Notes under the pieces: generated by a model
What the model was told of the DNA's origin: nothing
The model's database searches: none
The model's input: the letters and a program-made list of their open reading frames with translations, nothing else
Translations under genes and position numbers: made by a program
Origin: Paenibacillus artemisiicola
GTDB lineage: Bacteria > Bacillota > Bacilli > Paenibacillales > Paenibacillaceae
Length of the DNA: 64,000 bases
Reading direction: 5' to 3'
NCBI RefSeq assembly: GCF_017652985.1
Contig: NZ_JAGGDJ010000003.1
Coordinates: 62,001-126,000, forward strand
In this document: one piece after another, positions 34,249-45,699 of the stretch
How positions within the stretch are numbered: position 1 is the stretch's first letter
Layout: the number at the start of each line of letters is the position of its first letter

Positions 34249-34805
34249 TCTTCCTCCCCGGTCCAATGCGCTTCTTGGGCCAGCTTGCGGTTGACCGCCG
34301 CCCGGGCGCGGTGCAGCCTCGACTTCACCGTCCCGGCCGACACGCGAAGCATGTCCGCCATCTCGCTCATGGAGAGCCCGTAGCGGCTGCTCAGGAGGAG
34401 CACTTCCCGCAGCTTGCGCGGCAGCTTCAAGACGACCGCCCAAATCTCCTCGGCCATCAGCTTGTCCATGCTCTCCCGCTCCGCCGAAGGCGAAGTCTGC
34501 GCATGCGAACGGATCGTATCGAACAGCACGACCCGCCGCACCCAGGCCGACCGCAGCACGTCGCGCGCCGTGTTGCGGGTAATGGCCAGCAGCCAGGTTT
34601 TGATCGACGATTGCCCGCGGAATTCGTAAAGCTGCTGGAACACCTTCACGAAGACGTCCTGGGCGATATCGTCCGCCATCTCCCGGGAATGCGTGATGAA
34701 GTAAGCGAAATGCCAGACGTCCTTGCCGTACGCGGCCATCAGCTCGTCCAGCACCGCGTGACGGTCCAAGCCGTCCGTGACATGCTTCAAATAATCGAAC
34801 TGCAA
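34239..34805 (-). CDS. ECF RNA polymerase sigma factor
   Basis: A 188-residue sigma-70-family factor with regions 2 and 4 only. Region 2: DVWHFAYFITHSREMADDIA, QDVFVKVFQQLYEFRGQSSI, KTWLLAITRNTARDVLRSAW. Region 4: LPRKLREVLLLSSRYGLSMS, EMADMLRVSAGTVKSRLHRA. The TTG at 34805 is selected because GAGGTGA sits five bases ahead; the longer frame enters the leader. Its stop overlaps the start of the membrane-anchored solute-binding protein gene, and a third gene overlaps that one, so the three are translationally coupled. Sigma factors of this kind usually activate their own operon; I could not pick out an ECF promoter with confidence in 34806-34985. Confidence 0.9.
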   Translation of the reverse strand: MQFDYLKHVTDGLDRHAVLDELMAAYGKDVWHFAYFITHSREMADDIAQDVFVKVFQQLYEFRGQSSIKTWLLAITRNTARDVLRSAWVRRVVLFDTIRSHAQTSPSAERESMDKLMAEEIWAVVLKLPRKLREVLLLSSRYGLSMSEMADMLRVSAGTVKSRLHRARAAVNRKLAQEAHWTGEEEWT

Positions 34806-34985
34806 GCGATTCACCTCGGAAAGTAGACGAAGCAGCTGGAAAATGGTTCCGTCGTTTCGTGAATTTATTATAAGGGACGGTTTGCGTTTCAGGGAGACCC
34901 GTTCGCCGCCGCGAAACGGGCTTGACAGCCGGCCGGGCGGGCAGCCCACCGGAGCGTGCCCTAAAGAACCGCACCCGCCGGCAAC

Positions 34986-35025
34986 GGAAAAAGCCTTGAG
35001 AGTCGGCGGCCGACTCTCAAGGCTT
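34986..35025 (-). terminator. Terminator after the GIY-YIG gene
   Basis: Perfect 16-bp arms aagccttgagagtcgg and ccgactctcaaggctt around a 3-nt loop, followed by TTTTT on the minus strand. Confidence 0.85.
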
Positions 35026-35088
35026 GATGTCCCGCGCGCGATCGCGCCGGGCAGCGGCTTGGCGGCGGAACCTCCGCGCGCCGCGGGC

Positions 35089-35505
35089 TCAGCGCTCCGC
35101 CGGCGCGCGATTATAGCCTTCCGGCTCGTAAGGCCGCAGCTCGTCGAGCCACTTGCGCTCCAACCGCTTCAGCGCGTCCCGGTACGCCCGGACGGCGCCC
35201 CGGCCGAGCGCGGGCTTCCCCGCCTCCGCTTCCTCGCCGCCCTGCCCCGCGCCGTCGTCAAGCGCCAGGCGCTCCACGATCCCGAAGCGGAAATCGGCGC
35301 CCGCCTGCGCCTTGTACGCCTGCTGCAGCGCGGAATTGGGGTGGCTGCCCGCATCGAGCATGAATTTCTCCCGCCGCCAGGCGGAATCCAGCGTCGGCGA
35401 GGACGCGACGTAGCGTTTGCCGTCGCGCCCGTTGACGATCTGGAACACGCCCATCGCGCGTCCCTTGACGCCGAACTCGTTTTGCAACTCTTTGCGTCTG
35501 TTCAT
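35089..35505 (-). CDS. GIY-YIG-type nuclease family protein
   Basis: A 138-residue protein. The order AMGVFQIVNGRDGKRYVASS then SAWRREKFMLDAGSHPNSAL and FRFGIVERLAL resembles a small GIY-YIG-fold family common in Bacillus and Paenibacillus, where the first Tyr is in GVYQIKN and the second in KVYVGS; here both GIY-YIG tyrosines are altered (Phe in GVFQI), so catalysis is uncertain. The C-terminal third is an Arg/Glu-rich helix. GGAAGG precedes the ATG. It follows the DUF2087 gene by 34 bases, a pairing I recognise from related genomes. Confidence 0.65.
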   Translation of the reverse strand: MNRRKELQNEFGVKGRAMGVFQIVNGRDGKRYVASSPTLDSAWRREKFMLDAGSHPNSALQQAYKAQAGADFRFGIVERLALDDGAGQGGEEAEAGKPALGRGAVRAYRDALKRLERKWLDELRPYEPEGYNRAPAER

Positions 35506-35539
35506 GGCTTTCCTTCCGACGTCCCTTCTTCTTCCTTGC

Positions 35540-36304
35540 TTAGATGCCCAGCCGGTAGGCGTCCCCTTCGCCTTCGCGCACCAGGAAGCCGTAATCGACG
35601 AGGAGCAGGCGCAGCGTGGCGAACTCCTCCGGCATCAGCCGCGCGAGCAGCTCGTCCACTTCCGCTTCCCGGTAACGGCGGCCCTTCCGGAAGCTGGTCG
35701 CGATATGGCGCAGCAGCGCGGTCCGGCGCTTCGCCTTGCGCGGCAGCCCGGTAAGCGTTCCGTCCAAGCCCTGCGGCAAATACTTGTCCAGCAGCGCCTT
35801 GTATTCCTCCGGCGGCAGCGCGAAGCGCTCGTCCGGCAGCGGCGCGGTCCGCCGCGCGGGAACGGCCTTCGCGCTCGGCTCGGCGCTCTCGTCGAGCATC
35901 TCCATGATCGCGAGGAAGAGCTTCGCCTGCTTGGCCCGCTCCTTCAGCGAGAACCGGTGGTTACGGATCGTCGAAGCGCTGCCGGCGCCCGTCAGCTCGA
36001 CGATCTCCGCGTCCGGCTTGCCGGAGGCGAACGCGCCGATCAAGAGCTTTTGCAGCTCCGTCAAGCCCGTCGACTTCTTGTCCAGTCCGAGCAGGAACTG
36101 CAGCATCGTGCCGTGCGCCGCCGCGACGTGCGCGGCGATCGCCTTGCGCGCCTCCATCATTCGGTCCCCGACCGGGTAGACGACGCCATCCTCGTACCGT
36201 TCCCCGCAGACGAGGCAGCAGTAGCCGTCCGATTCGTCATGGAACATGTAGCCTTGCTTCAGTTCCGGCAGCGAAGCTCCGTACAGCGCTTCCGATACGT
36301 CCAT
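35540..36304 (-). CDS. DUF2087 domain protein, putative transcriptional regulator
   Basis: A 254-residue protein. The N-terminus carries a possible zinc site (YCCLVCGERY) with a His pair (AAHVAAAH). Residues about 90-130 form a LuxR/GerE-like helix-turn-helix (TELQKLLIGAFASGKPDAEI, VELTGAGSASTIRNHRFSLK). The last 75 residues are a DUF2087 domain (RRTALLRHIATSFRKGRRYR, LRLLLVDYGFLVREGEGDAY). Such proteins are thought to be DNA-binding regulators. The ATG at 36304 with GGGGAGA eight bases upstream is preferred to earlier in-frame starts. The GIY-YIG gene follows. Confidence 0.75.
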   Translation of the reverse strand: MDVSEALYGASLPELKQGYMFHDESDGYCCLVCGERYEDGVVYPVGDRMMEARKAIAAHVAAAHGTMLQFLLGLDKKSTGLTELQKLLIGAFASGKPDAEIVELTGAGSASTIRNHRFSLKERAKQAKLFLAIMEMLDESAEPSAKAVPARRTAPLPDERFALPPEEYKALLDKYLPQGLDGTLTGLPRKAKRRTALLRHIATSFRKGRRYREAEVDELLARLMPEEFATLRLLLVDYGFLVREGEGDAYRLGI

Positions 36305-36428
36305 TTCACCCATCTCCCCGCAAAATGTAATCGTTGTCTCGATCATAGCCCATGCGCCGCCAACTGGCAACCGTTCGACGGCAGGCGACGTTCCCCCGCT
36401 CCGGCGGCCGCGGGGCTCGCTCCGGAAA

Positions 36429-36494
36429 CAAGAATGACGATGATCCAGCCCTCAAGCCGCGTCCGGCTTGAATCCTCGATCATCGTCATTCTTG
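36429..36494 (-). terminator. Long inverted repeat at the end of the small basic protein gene
   Basis: Perfect 17-bp arms caagaatgacgatgatc and gatcatcgtcattcttg around 32 bases that hold an inner ttcaagccgg/cggcttgag hairpin. The right arm is coding (Lys-Asn-Asp-Asp-Asp) and the stop is in the loop. No real T-run follows, so it may stabilise the mRNA end or terminate weakly. Confidence 0.5.
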
Positions 36495-36634
36495 GGGTAC
36501 GCGATTCTCCGTTTGTCCGGTTTCACCCTCGTCGCCGGCTTCACGCCGTTCCAGCTTCCGCGCAGCGTTCTCGGGTCCAGACCGCCTTGCCGCACATGCT
36601 TCTCCAGGCGCTTGCGCGCCCCGCTCTTCGCCAT
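36452..36634 (-). CDS. Small basic protein, conserved hypothetical
   Basis: A 60-residue protein, MAKSGARKRLEKHVRQGGLD then PRTLRGSWNGVKPATRVKPD and a short acidic end. Strongly basic first half without hydrophobic segments, so soluble and possibly nucleic-acid-binding. I recall similar small proteins opening MAKSGARKRLEK in Bacillus and Paenibacillus without known function. Weak ribosome binding site (GGGAG eleven bases upstream). Confidence 0.65.
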   Translation of the reverse strand: MAKSGARKRLEKHVRQGGLDPRTLRGSWNGVKPATRVKPDKRRIAYPKNDDDRGFKPDAA

Positions 36635-36789
36635 CGTCTTGCACGCTCCCGTTATCGGATTCGGCCGCGAACCCGCAGCCTTCTACCAGTGTACGCCATA
36701 AGGCGCGTTCCGTTCAAGCGGCGTCCGCCCGGAAGCGGCGAAGGAAGGGGCCGCCCCCCCTCCCGGCCGCCTCGGAGAAACGCTTGCGT

Positions 36790-37842
36790 CTACTCGCGGC
36801 TGCACGCCGGCGGCATCGGCCGCTCCGGCCGCGCCCCGCGTACGACGGGAAACCGAAGCTCAACGACGGATTCCGCGTCGTCCGCCCCCAGATAGAGGTC
36901 GCCATAACGCTCGTATTCGTAGTCGTCGATGGCTTCGAAGCCGGACTGCCCGCGCCAGCTCCCATGATAGAACCCCCGCGCCTGCCCGATTTCGGCCAGC
37001 GGCCCGCGGTACGTCACGGCGGCGAATTCGCCGGCCGGAATCGTCCGCGCGGTCATGCCCGCCGGAATCGGACCCTCGTCGTCCGCGGGAATCTCGACGC
37101 CGGCCAGGTACAGGAAGCTTTGGTCCGGACCGAAGGGCGGCGCGTACGTGAACAAGCCGAACTCCGCTTCGCGGCCGCCCGTGCCGGCCCATCCTTCGCT
37201 CAAGCGAAGGAACTGCTCCCGGATCGCCGGAATGGCTTCCGCGGCGTTCTCGCCGTCTCCCTGCGCCACGAACCGCTCGACGCCGACGATCCGGCGCGCC
37301 GGTTCCGCGGCGAGAGCGATGCTTTCGACGCGCGGATGCGGGTCCGGGTCGAGCGCGTCGCCGTCCTTGATCGGCGCGTAGATGTCGTAATCGAACCAAG
37401 CGATCTCCGAACGGGGAATCGCGAACGGATCGACCGGCTTCAAGCGGTTCGCCTCGAACCCGAACGAGCCCTCGTCCGCGTCCCGCGCGATGCCCGTCCG
37501 TTCGAACCATTTCGCCAGAAACGCATAGCCGTCCTCCATCGCTCCGCTATTCCCCCGGATCGTGAGCTTGGCGTATTTGCGCGGCGGAATCGCGATCGTC
37601 TCCACGCCGTCCGGAAGCGCCCCGGCATCCGTGATCTCGACGCCGGTCCACAGCTCGCGCACGCCGTCCGCCCATTGCCATTCCGGGATGAACACCAGCC
37701 CGTATTCCGCGTTCGCCACGGCGGGGTGGCCGTTCAGCAGCGCTTGGACGCCCCGCCAGGCGCGGCGCGTGCCTTCGCCGCCGAGCTCCGAGCGGATGAC
37801 CGCCGCGCGCATCGCCGGCCTCTCCACGATTACTACCCTCAT
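36790..37842 (-). CDS. Tandem GyrI-like/effector-binding domain protein
   Basis: A 350-residue soluble protein built from two copies of a GyrI-like (AraC effector-binding) fold: first about 1-155 (RVVIVERPAMRAAVIR, LVFIPEWQWADGVRELWTGV, ETIAIPPRKYAKLTIRG, GYAFLAKWFERTG, FEANRLKPVDPF), second about 175-345 (GVERFVAQGDGENAAEAIPA, FGLFTYAPPFGP, ARTIPAGEFAAVTYRGPLAE, YERYGDLYLGADDAESVVEL). There is no DNA-binding domain, so it is probably a small-molecule-binding or gyrase-inhibitor-like protein. GGGAGGCGGAG precedes the ATG. It is followed in the same direction, upstream, by the VOC gene at a 19-base gap, so the two are likely co-transcribed. Confidence 0.7.
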   Translation of the reverse strand: MRVVIVERPAMRAAVIRSELGGEGTRRAWRGVQALLNGHPAVANAEYGLVFIPEWQWADGVRELWTGVEITDAGALPDGVETIAIPPRKYAKLTIRGNSGAMEDGYAFLAKWFERTGIARDADEGSFGFEANRLKPVDPFAIPRSEIAWFDYDIYAPIKDGDALDPDPHPRVESIALAAEPARRIVGVERFVAQGDGENAAEAIPAIREQFLRLSEGWAGTGGREAEFGLFTYAPPFGPDQSFLYLAGVEIPADDEGPIPAGMTARTIPAGEFAAVTYRGPLAEIGQARGFYHGSWRGQSGFEAIDDYEYERYGDLYLGADDAESVVELRFPVVRGARPERPMPPACSRE

Positions 37843-37861
37843 CGTCTCTCCGCCTCCCGAA

Positions 37862-38638
37862 TTAAGATGTGACGAGCTCCTGCGTCACCGTCACGACGTT
37901 GCCGTCTTCATCGCGAAGATTGAAATACGCGACCGTCGGCAGGCGCCGCACGTCGAACGCGAGCTCGAAACCGTGGCCGAGCGCCTCCCGCTTGGCCCGC
38001 TCGATATCGGTCGCCGCCAGCTTCAGCGAAGGTCCGCGCTCCGGGATGGGCGCGCCCTCCATGCCGTGCGAATCGAGCATCAGATGCGTGCCGTTGTCCA
38101 GCCGGAACAGATGCAGCTTGCCGAAACGGTCCTCTTCGCGGACGGGCAGGCCCATCAGCTTGGCGTAACGGTCGACCGCCCGATCGAGGTCGCGCACCCA
38201 TAGGATCGCCGAATCGATCTGCGGCCGGATGCTGCAATGCGCCCGTCCGCCGTCGACGCCGCCGAACGCGAGATGGTAGCCGTCCGGATCCTCGACGACG
38301 AATTCCTTCCACGGTCCGAAGTCCGGATAGACGACGGGCTCGCGGGCGAACGACGCGCCTTTGCTTTTGAACTCCTCGTACAACGCGTCAAGTCCCGCCC
38401 AGGTATCCGTGTAGCCCTGTACGTCGATGCCCGTGTCCGCGCCGGGCTCCGGCGGATTCGGCACCGGCTTGAACCCCTCCGGCGCCTGATGCAGCTTGAG
38501 CGCCATGCCGTTCAAGCCGTCGCGCTCCGCCCACCAATCCGTCACGTCGAAGCCAAGCACGTCCCGGTAATACGCCCGCGAACGGGCGAGATCCGATACG
38601 GCGAGCACGCTGAGCGAGCTGCCGATTTGTTTGGCCAT
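37862..38638 (-). CDS. VOC-family (glyoxalase/dioxygenase-fold) protein with two modules
   Basis: A 258-residue protein with two vicinal-oxygen-chelate modules: 1-125 (SSLSVLAVSDLARSRAYYRD, VLGFDVTDWW, FVVEDPDGYHLAFGG) and 135-258 (AILWVRDLDRAVDRYAKLMG, THLMLDSHGME, YFNLRDEDGNVVTVTQELV). His and Glu residues at module ends fit a metal site. GAGGAGGGG lies just ahead of the ATG. The specific reaction (isomerase, dioxygenase, antibiotic binding) cannot be read from sequence. It is probably in one transcript with the GyrI-like gene. Confidence 0.85.
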   Translation of the reverse strand: MAKQIGSSLSVLAVSDLARSRAYYRDVLGFDVTDWWAERDGLNGMALKLHQAPEGFKPVPNPPEPGADTGIDVQGYTDTWAGLDALYEEFKSKGASFAREPVVYPDFGPWKEFVVEDPDGYHLAFGGVDGGRAHCSIRPQIDSAILWVRDLDRAVDRYAKLMGLPVREEDRFGKLHLFRLDNGTHLMLDSHGMEGAPIPERGPSLKLAATDIERAKREALGHGFELAFDVRRLPTVAYFNLRDEDGNVVTVTQELVTS

Positions 38639-38749
38639 TCGATTCCCCTCCTCAAAATCAACGCCTGAATGCGAATATACATTCGCCTTTTTGAGTGGTA
38701 ATTCCTTCTAGGCCGAACAATTATTTTCGGATCGCGTGCGGCAAGGCAT

Positions 38750-38796
38750 AAAAAAGCGGCAGCCGTGAACGGGTATTTCCGCCGTCCTGCTGCCGC
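38750..38796 (-). terminator. Terminator of the ankyrin gene
   Basis: Arms gcggcagc and gctgccgc with TTTTTT following on the minus strand, ending 14 bases after the stop. Confidence 0.75.
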
Positions 38797-38809
38797 AATC
38801 CCCTATTCC

Positions 38810-39409
38810 TTAGCGCGCTCCAGGCTCCGCCCCCCGCAGGATGCGCGCAATCTCCGTCAGGCCGTTCCGTTCGGCATGCCTTAGCGCCGTTACGCCGTCC
38901 CGGTCGGCCAGACGCGGGTCCGCGCCGTGCTGAAGCAGCAGGCGCGCGATCTCTTGATGCCGCGGTCCGCCGTCGCTCAGGATGGCCACCTCCAGCAGCG
39001 CCGTCCAGCCGAGGTTGTTGACGTGGTTGACGTCGACGTCCGTCGTCTCGAGCAGCGTCCGGACGGTTTCCGCGTGCCCCTTCTCGGAGGCCGGAATCAG
39101 CGCGACGCCCCCGTACCGGTTCGTCCGCTTCGCGTCGGCCCCCGCCGCGATCAGCAGCTTCAAGATCTCGAGCCGCCCCTGCGCCCCCGCGTACAGAAAG
39201 GGGTTATCCAAGATCGCGTCCTGCAGGTCAAGATCGGCGCCGGCGTCGATCAAGAGCCGCGCGGCCTCGGCATCGCCGGCATGCGTGGCGGCGAGAAGCG
39301 CCGTCCGTCCCCGAGCGTCCCGCGCGTTCACCTCCGCGCCCTCCGCGAGCAGCCGCCGGACTTCCGCGGCGTCTCCGCGCCCGGCGGCGGCGATCAAAGC
39401 TTGGCTCAT
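38810..39409 (-). CDS. Ankyrin repeat protein
   Basis: A 199-residue protein made almost wholly of about six ankyrin repeats: AAAGRGDAAEVRRLLAEGAE, RTALLAATHAGDAEAARLLI, FLYAGAQGRLEILKLLIAAG, VALIPASEKGHAETVRTLLE, TALLEVAILSDGGPRHQEIA, TALRHAERNGLTEIARILRG. No signal peptide or membrane segment, so cytoplasmic; a protein-protein interaction module with unknown partner. AAAGGGTGA precedes the ATG. Its DNA is very GC-rich, in line with neighbours. Confidence 0.9.
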   Translation of the reverse strand: MSQALIAAAGRGDAAEVRRLLAEGAEVNARDARGRTALLAATHAGDAEAARLLIDAGADLDLQDAILDNPFLYAGAQGRLEILKLLIAAGADAKRTNRYGGVALIPASEKGHAETVRTLLETTDVDVNHVNNLGWTALLEVAILSDGGPRHQEIARLLLQHGADPRLADRDGVTALRHAERNGLTEIARILRGAEPGAR

Positions 39410-39509
39410 GCGCTATTCACCCTTTCGCTTGTGGGCTCACTGTGGGAACCGTCCTTGTTTGATCCCGTTTTGGGCTAATCCTGCCTGCATGCCTCGCCAC
39501 CGTGCGATT

Positions 39510-39690
39510 CCGCCTCTATTCTACCTCTAATCTACCTCTATGTTACCTCCATGCTACGTCTATTCTACCTTCATGCTACCTCTATGCTACCTCTATGCTA
39601 CGTCTATTCTACCTTCATGCTACCTCTATGCTACCTCTATGCTACCTCTATACTACCTCTAAGCCGCCTCTATTCCGCCTCTATGCCGCT
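39510..39690. repeat. 11-bp minisatellite with 44-bp higher-order unit
   Basis: Tandem, slightly varied copies of ctacctctatg run through the gap between the ankyrin and MFS genes and into the last codons of the MFS gene. A 44-bp block starting ctacgtctattctacc is present twice in a row from 39554 and 39598. The period of 11 is not a multiple of 3, so it is not a coding repeat. Confidence 0.85.
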
Positions 39691-40904
39691 TCGCGCCGGT
39701 CGGGCGGCAGCAGCATCGCCAACAGCCCGATCAGCGGCAGGACGCTGGAATAGGTCATGACCTTGGGCAGCCCCCAAGCTTCCGCCAGGTTGCCGAGCAC
39801 GATCGCGCCGAGCGCCCCCATCCCGAACGCCAGCCCCGTGATGAGCCCCGACGCCATGCCGACGTTGTTCGGAATGAGCTCCTGCGCGTACACGACGCTG
39901 ACCGAGAAGCCGGACATGAGGATGAAGCCGAGCGCGAGGCTGATCGGATAGACCCAGCCGAGCGCGACATGCGGCAGCAGCAGCGCGAAAGGCGCGGCGC
40001 CGCCGATCGAGAAGACGATCATCCGCTTGCGGCCGAACCGGTCGGCCAGCACGCCGCCGAAGAACGTGCCGAGCACGCCCGCGGCCATGAACAGGAAGAT
40101 CGGCACCTGCGCCGCCCGGACGGACAGGCCGTATGTCTCCTCGGCGAAGAAATTGTAGAAGCTCGAGATGCCGCTGACGTACCACGAGCGCGCGAAGACG
40201 AGCAGCACGAGAATCGTCATGGCGAACGCGATGACGGAGCGCCCTTTGGCCGGGGCAGCGACCGCGGTTCCGGCCGCCTTCGCCTTCTTGACGGGCTTGC
40301 CGTGCCGCTCCAGCTGCGTCTTGTACCACGGCACGACGCGGAGGAGAATCGCGATCGCGGCGGCGGCCAGCAGCGTCCCCCATATCGCGCCGGGCTGGCC
40401 GAGCGGCAGGAAGATGAAGATCGTCATGAGCGGCGCGAGCGAGCTGCCGGCGTTGCCCCCGACCTGATAGATCGACTGCGCGAGCCCGCGCCGGCCGCCC
40501 GCGGCGAAGTACACGACCCGCGAGCCCTCCGGGTGGAACACCGCGGAGCCGAGGCCGATGAAGACGACCGCGAGCAGCACGTAGAAGAAGCCGGGGGCGA
40601 ACGCGAGGCCCGCCATGCCGGCGAGGCTCAGCCCCATGCCGACCGGAAGCATCCACGGCATCGGCCGTTTGTCCGAGAAGTAGCCCACGACCGGCTGCAT
40701 GACGGAGGACGTCATGTTGAGCGTAAACGCGATCCACCCCATCTGCCCGTACGTGAGGCGAAGCGAATCCTGGAACACCGGGAACAGCGCGCTTACGACC
40801 GCCTGCATCGTATCGTTCAACAAGTGCACGGCGCTGATCGCGAAGAGCACGGCATAGACCGTGCCCGTCCGCAGCGCGGCCGTCCGCGCGGAAGCTGTCG
40901 TCAT
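39681..40904 (-). CDS. MFS transporter, fosmidomycin-resistance (Fsr)-like
   Basis: A 407-residue major facilitator with 12 predicted helices. The first helix AVLFAISAVHLLNDTMQAVV and the stretch FQDSLRLTYGQMGWIAFTLN plus GSAVFHPEGSRVVYFAAGGR match Fsr-like exporters, and the signature VLADRFGRKRMI follows helix 8. Start ATG at 40904 with AAAGGTGG nine bases upstream; the longer frame covers the promoter. TTGTCA and TATGGT elements with 17-base spacing lie upstream. The last codons enter the minisatellite, so this end could vary between strains. Confidence 0.85.
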   Translation of the reverse strand: MTTASARTAALRTGTVYAVLFAISAVHLLNDTMQAVVSALFPVFQDSLRLTYGQMGWIAFTLNMTSSVMQPVVGYFSDKRPMPWMLPVGMGLSLAGMAGLAFAPGFFYVLLAVVFIGLGSAVFHPEGSRVVYFAAGGRRGLAQSIYQVGGNAGSSLAPLMTIFIFLPLGQPGAIWGTLLAAAAIAILLRVVPWYKTQLERHGKPVKKAKAAGTAVAAPAKGRSVIAFAMTILVLLVFARSWYVSGISSFYNFFAEETYGLSVRAAQVPIFLFMAAGVLGTFFGGVLADRFGRKRMIVFSIGGAAPFALLLPHVALGWVYPISLALGFILMSGFSVSVVYAQELIPNNVGMASGLITGLAFGMGALGAIVLGNLAEAWGLPKVMTYSSVLPLIGLLAMLLPPDRREAA

Positions 40905-40951
40905 AGTGCCTACCACCTTTATCTGATCCGATATCGAAACGTTCATTTGCT

Positions 40952-40980
40952 ACCATAGCACAGCGCCAAAGGGGTGACAA
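40952..40980 (-). promoter_or_regulatory. Promoter of the MFS gene
   Basis: Minus strand TTGTCA (40980-40975), 17-base spacer, TATGGT (40957-40952), about 48 bases ahead of the start. Confidence 0.6.
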
Positions 40981-41127
40981 TTGGCCGTTAGGAAGATTTT
41001 GGCGCCTTAACGCCCCCCGCAATCGGCCGTTCGTCCCCGCATGCGCGTCAGGCGCTCTTTTAGTAGAAACGCGGCCTCGAACCGCCGTCCCGGCTCCCCG
41101 CCGCCGAACAAAATGGAAGCGCGCACA

Positions 41128-41156
41128 TTGACACTCCACGGGTCCGGGTTTATGCT
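41128..41156 (+). promoter_or_regulatory. Promoter of the adaptor lipoprotein gene
   Basis: Perfect TTGACA (41128-41133), 17-base spacer, TATGCT (41151-41156). The TTG start at 41156 would fall in the -10, supporting the ATG at 41225. From 40981 to 41127 nothing else is seen. Confidence 0.7.
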
Positions 41157-41224
41157 TGAATAAGCAAATTTGTCAAATAAAGTATGACGTTTATTTTACG
41201 ACGAGGGGAGAACCTTTCCAGCCT

Positions 41225-42268
41225 ATGGCTTACCCGACGACTACCAAACGCCGCCCTTATTTGGCGCGGGCCGCCGCCTTCTGCGCGGGGCTGTCGCTGC
41301 TCGCCGGCTGTTCGCTGCTGCCGAGCGAAGAAGAACCGCTCGATCCCCCCGCGCTGACGAGCAAGGCGGAGGAACACGTCACGGAGCCCGTCACCCGCGG
41401 CAACCTGGAGCTGTACCTGTCTTCGACGGCTACGGCCGTATCGGAGGAGAACCGGACCGTCTCGTTCCCGGAATCCGGCGGGATTCTGAAGAAGCTGTAC
41501 GTCGCCGAAGGCGATACGGTCAAAGCCGGCGCGCCGATCGCGGAGCTGGATACCGGCGACCTGCCGATGCGGCTGAAGCTCCAGGAGCTCACCGTCGAGC
41601 AGCGCACCATCCGCTATCAGGACGCCGTCAAGCAAAATGCGGGCAAGGATGCCGTCTCGCTGGCGAAAATCGACTTGGACGCGGAACAGCTGCAGCTGAA
41701 CGCGCTGAAGGAGCAATACCGCAAAGCCCTGCTGTTCGCGCCCGCGGACGGGCTGATCACGTACCTGAACGATATGAAGCCGGGCGAAGCGGTGGAGGCC
41801 AACATCGCGATGGCGGTCATCTCCGATCCCGGCAAGGTCAACTTCGTCTACGACGCGACCGACGCCACGAAGCTCCGGCCGGTTCAGAAAGGAACGGCGG
41901 TTTCGCTCACGCTCGACAAGAAGGCGTACGAAGGCACCGTCGTGCAGACGCCGGCGACCGCGCCGAAGAGCGACGACGACGAGGTGAACCGCCGCAATTC
42001 CAAGTCGCTCGTCATTGCCTTGAAGAATCCCGGCACGCCGATTCAGATCGGCACCTACGCCGATTTCAAGCTGTTCATCGAGAAGCGGGACAACGTCCTC
42101 ATCATCCCGCGCGACGCGTTGAAATCGATGTTCGGCCGCGATTACGTCGAGACGATCGAGAACAACCGGGTCAAAGAAGTCGATATCGAGACCGGGCTGA
42201 AGACGAGCGATCAGGTCGAGGTCGTCAAAGGACTGGAAGCCGGCCAAGGCGTCATCGTCGACGAGTAG
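41225..42268 (+). CDS. HlyD/RND-type adaptor lipoprotein
   Basis: A 347-residue membrane-fusion (adaptor) protein. Signal peptide with lipobox SLLAGCSLLP. A biotinyl-lipoyl half motif FPESGGILKKLYVAEGDTVK, a helical hairpin about 115-165 (LEVTVEQRTIRY-type, KIDLDAEQLQLNALKEQYRK), the second lipoyl half LLFAPADGLITYLNDMKPGE, a beta-barrel (VSLTLDKKAYEGTVVQTPAT) and a membrane-proximal end (IIPRDALKSMFGRDYVETIE, GLEAGQGVIVD). No pump gene is adjacent, so the partner ABC or RND component is elsewhere or lost. Ribosome binding site weak: GGGGAG is 16 bases from the ATG. Confidence 0.8.
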   Translation: MAYPTTTKRRPYLARAAAFCAGLSLLAGCSLLPSEEEPLDPPALTSKAEEHVTEPVTRGNLELYLSSTATAVSEENRTVSFPESGGILKKLYVAEGDTVKAGAPIAELDTGDLPMRLKLQELTVEQRTIRYQDAVKQNAGKDAVSLAKIDLDAEQLQLNALKEQYRKALLFAPADGLITYLNDMKPGEAVEANIAMAVISDPGKVNFVYDATDATKLRPVQKGTAVSLTLDKKAYEGTVVQTPATAPKSDDDEVNRRNSKSLVIALKNPGTPIQIGTYADFKLFIEKRDNVLIIPRDALKSMFGRDYVETIENNRVKEVDIETGLKTSDQVEVVKGLEAGQGVIVDE

Positions 42269-42386
42269 CCGCGCGCGCGCCGGACGAGCCTGCCCCATTC
42301 GCGCCGCCGCCCCGGCCAAGCGCGGGATGCCGGTTCACCGTCCTTCTCGCTTGAGCTCGGGTCCTCCCCTTCGATAATGCCAAAAG

Positions 42387-42446
42387 AAAAAGCGCCCCCG
42401 CGGGCGGCATACGCAAGTATGCGGCCCGCGCCGGAGGCGCTTTTTT
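42387..42446. terminator. Bidirectional terminator between adaptor and lacZ genes
   Basis: Outer arms aaaaagcgcc and ggcgcttttt with an inner ccgcatac/gtatgcgg hairpin; A-run on one side and T-run on the other serve both convergent genes. Confidence 0.85.
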
Positions 42447-42453
42447 CGTTCGC

Positions 42454-45621
<3,168 letters not shown>

Positions 45622-45699
45622 CTATAGGAGGCCCGTCAGCCCGTAAATATAAAATTAGCGCGGCCGGATAGCTAAAAATGGCGCCCTTCGCGGACGCGA

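Noticed and set aside
32632..34383. 583-codon plus-strand ORF
   Set aside because: Shadow of the tethered solute-binding protein gene.
39510..39690. CRISPR-like array
   Set aside because: Units of 11 bp without spacers; a plain minisatellite.
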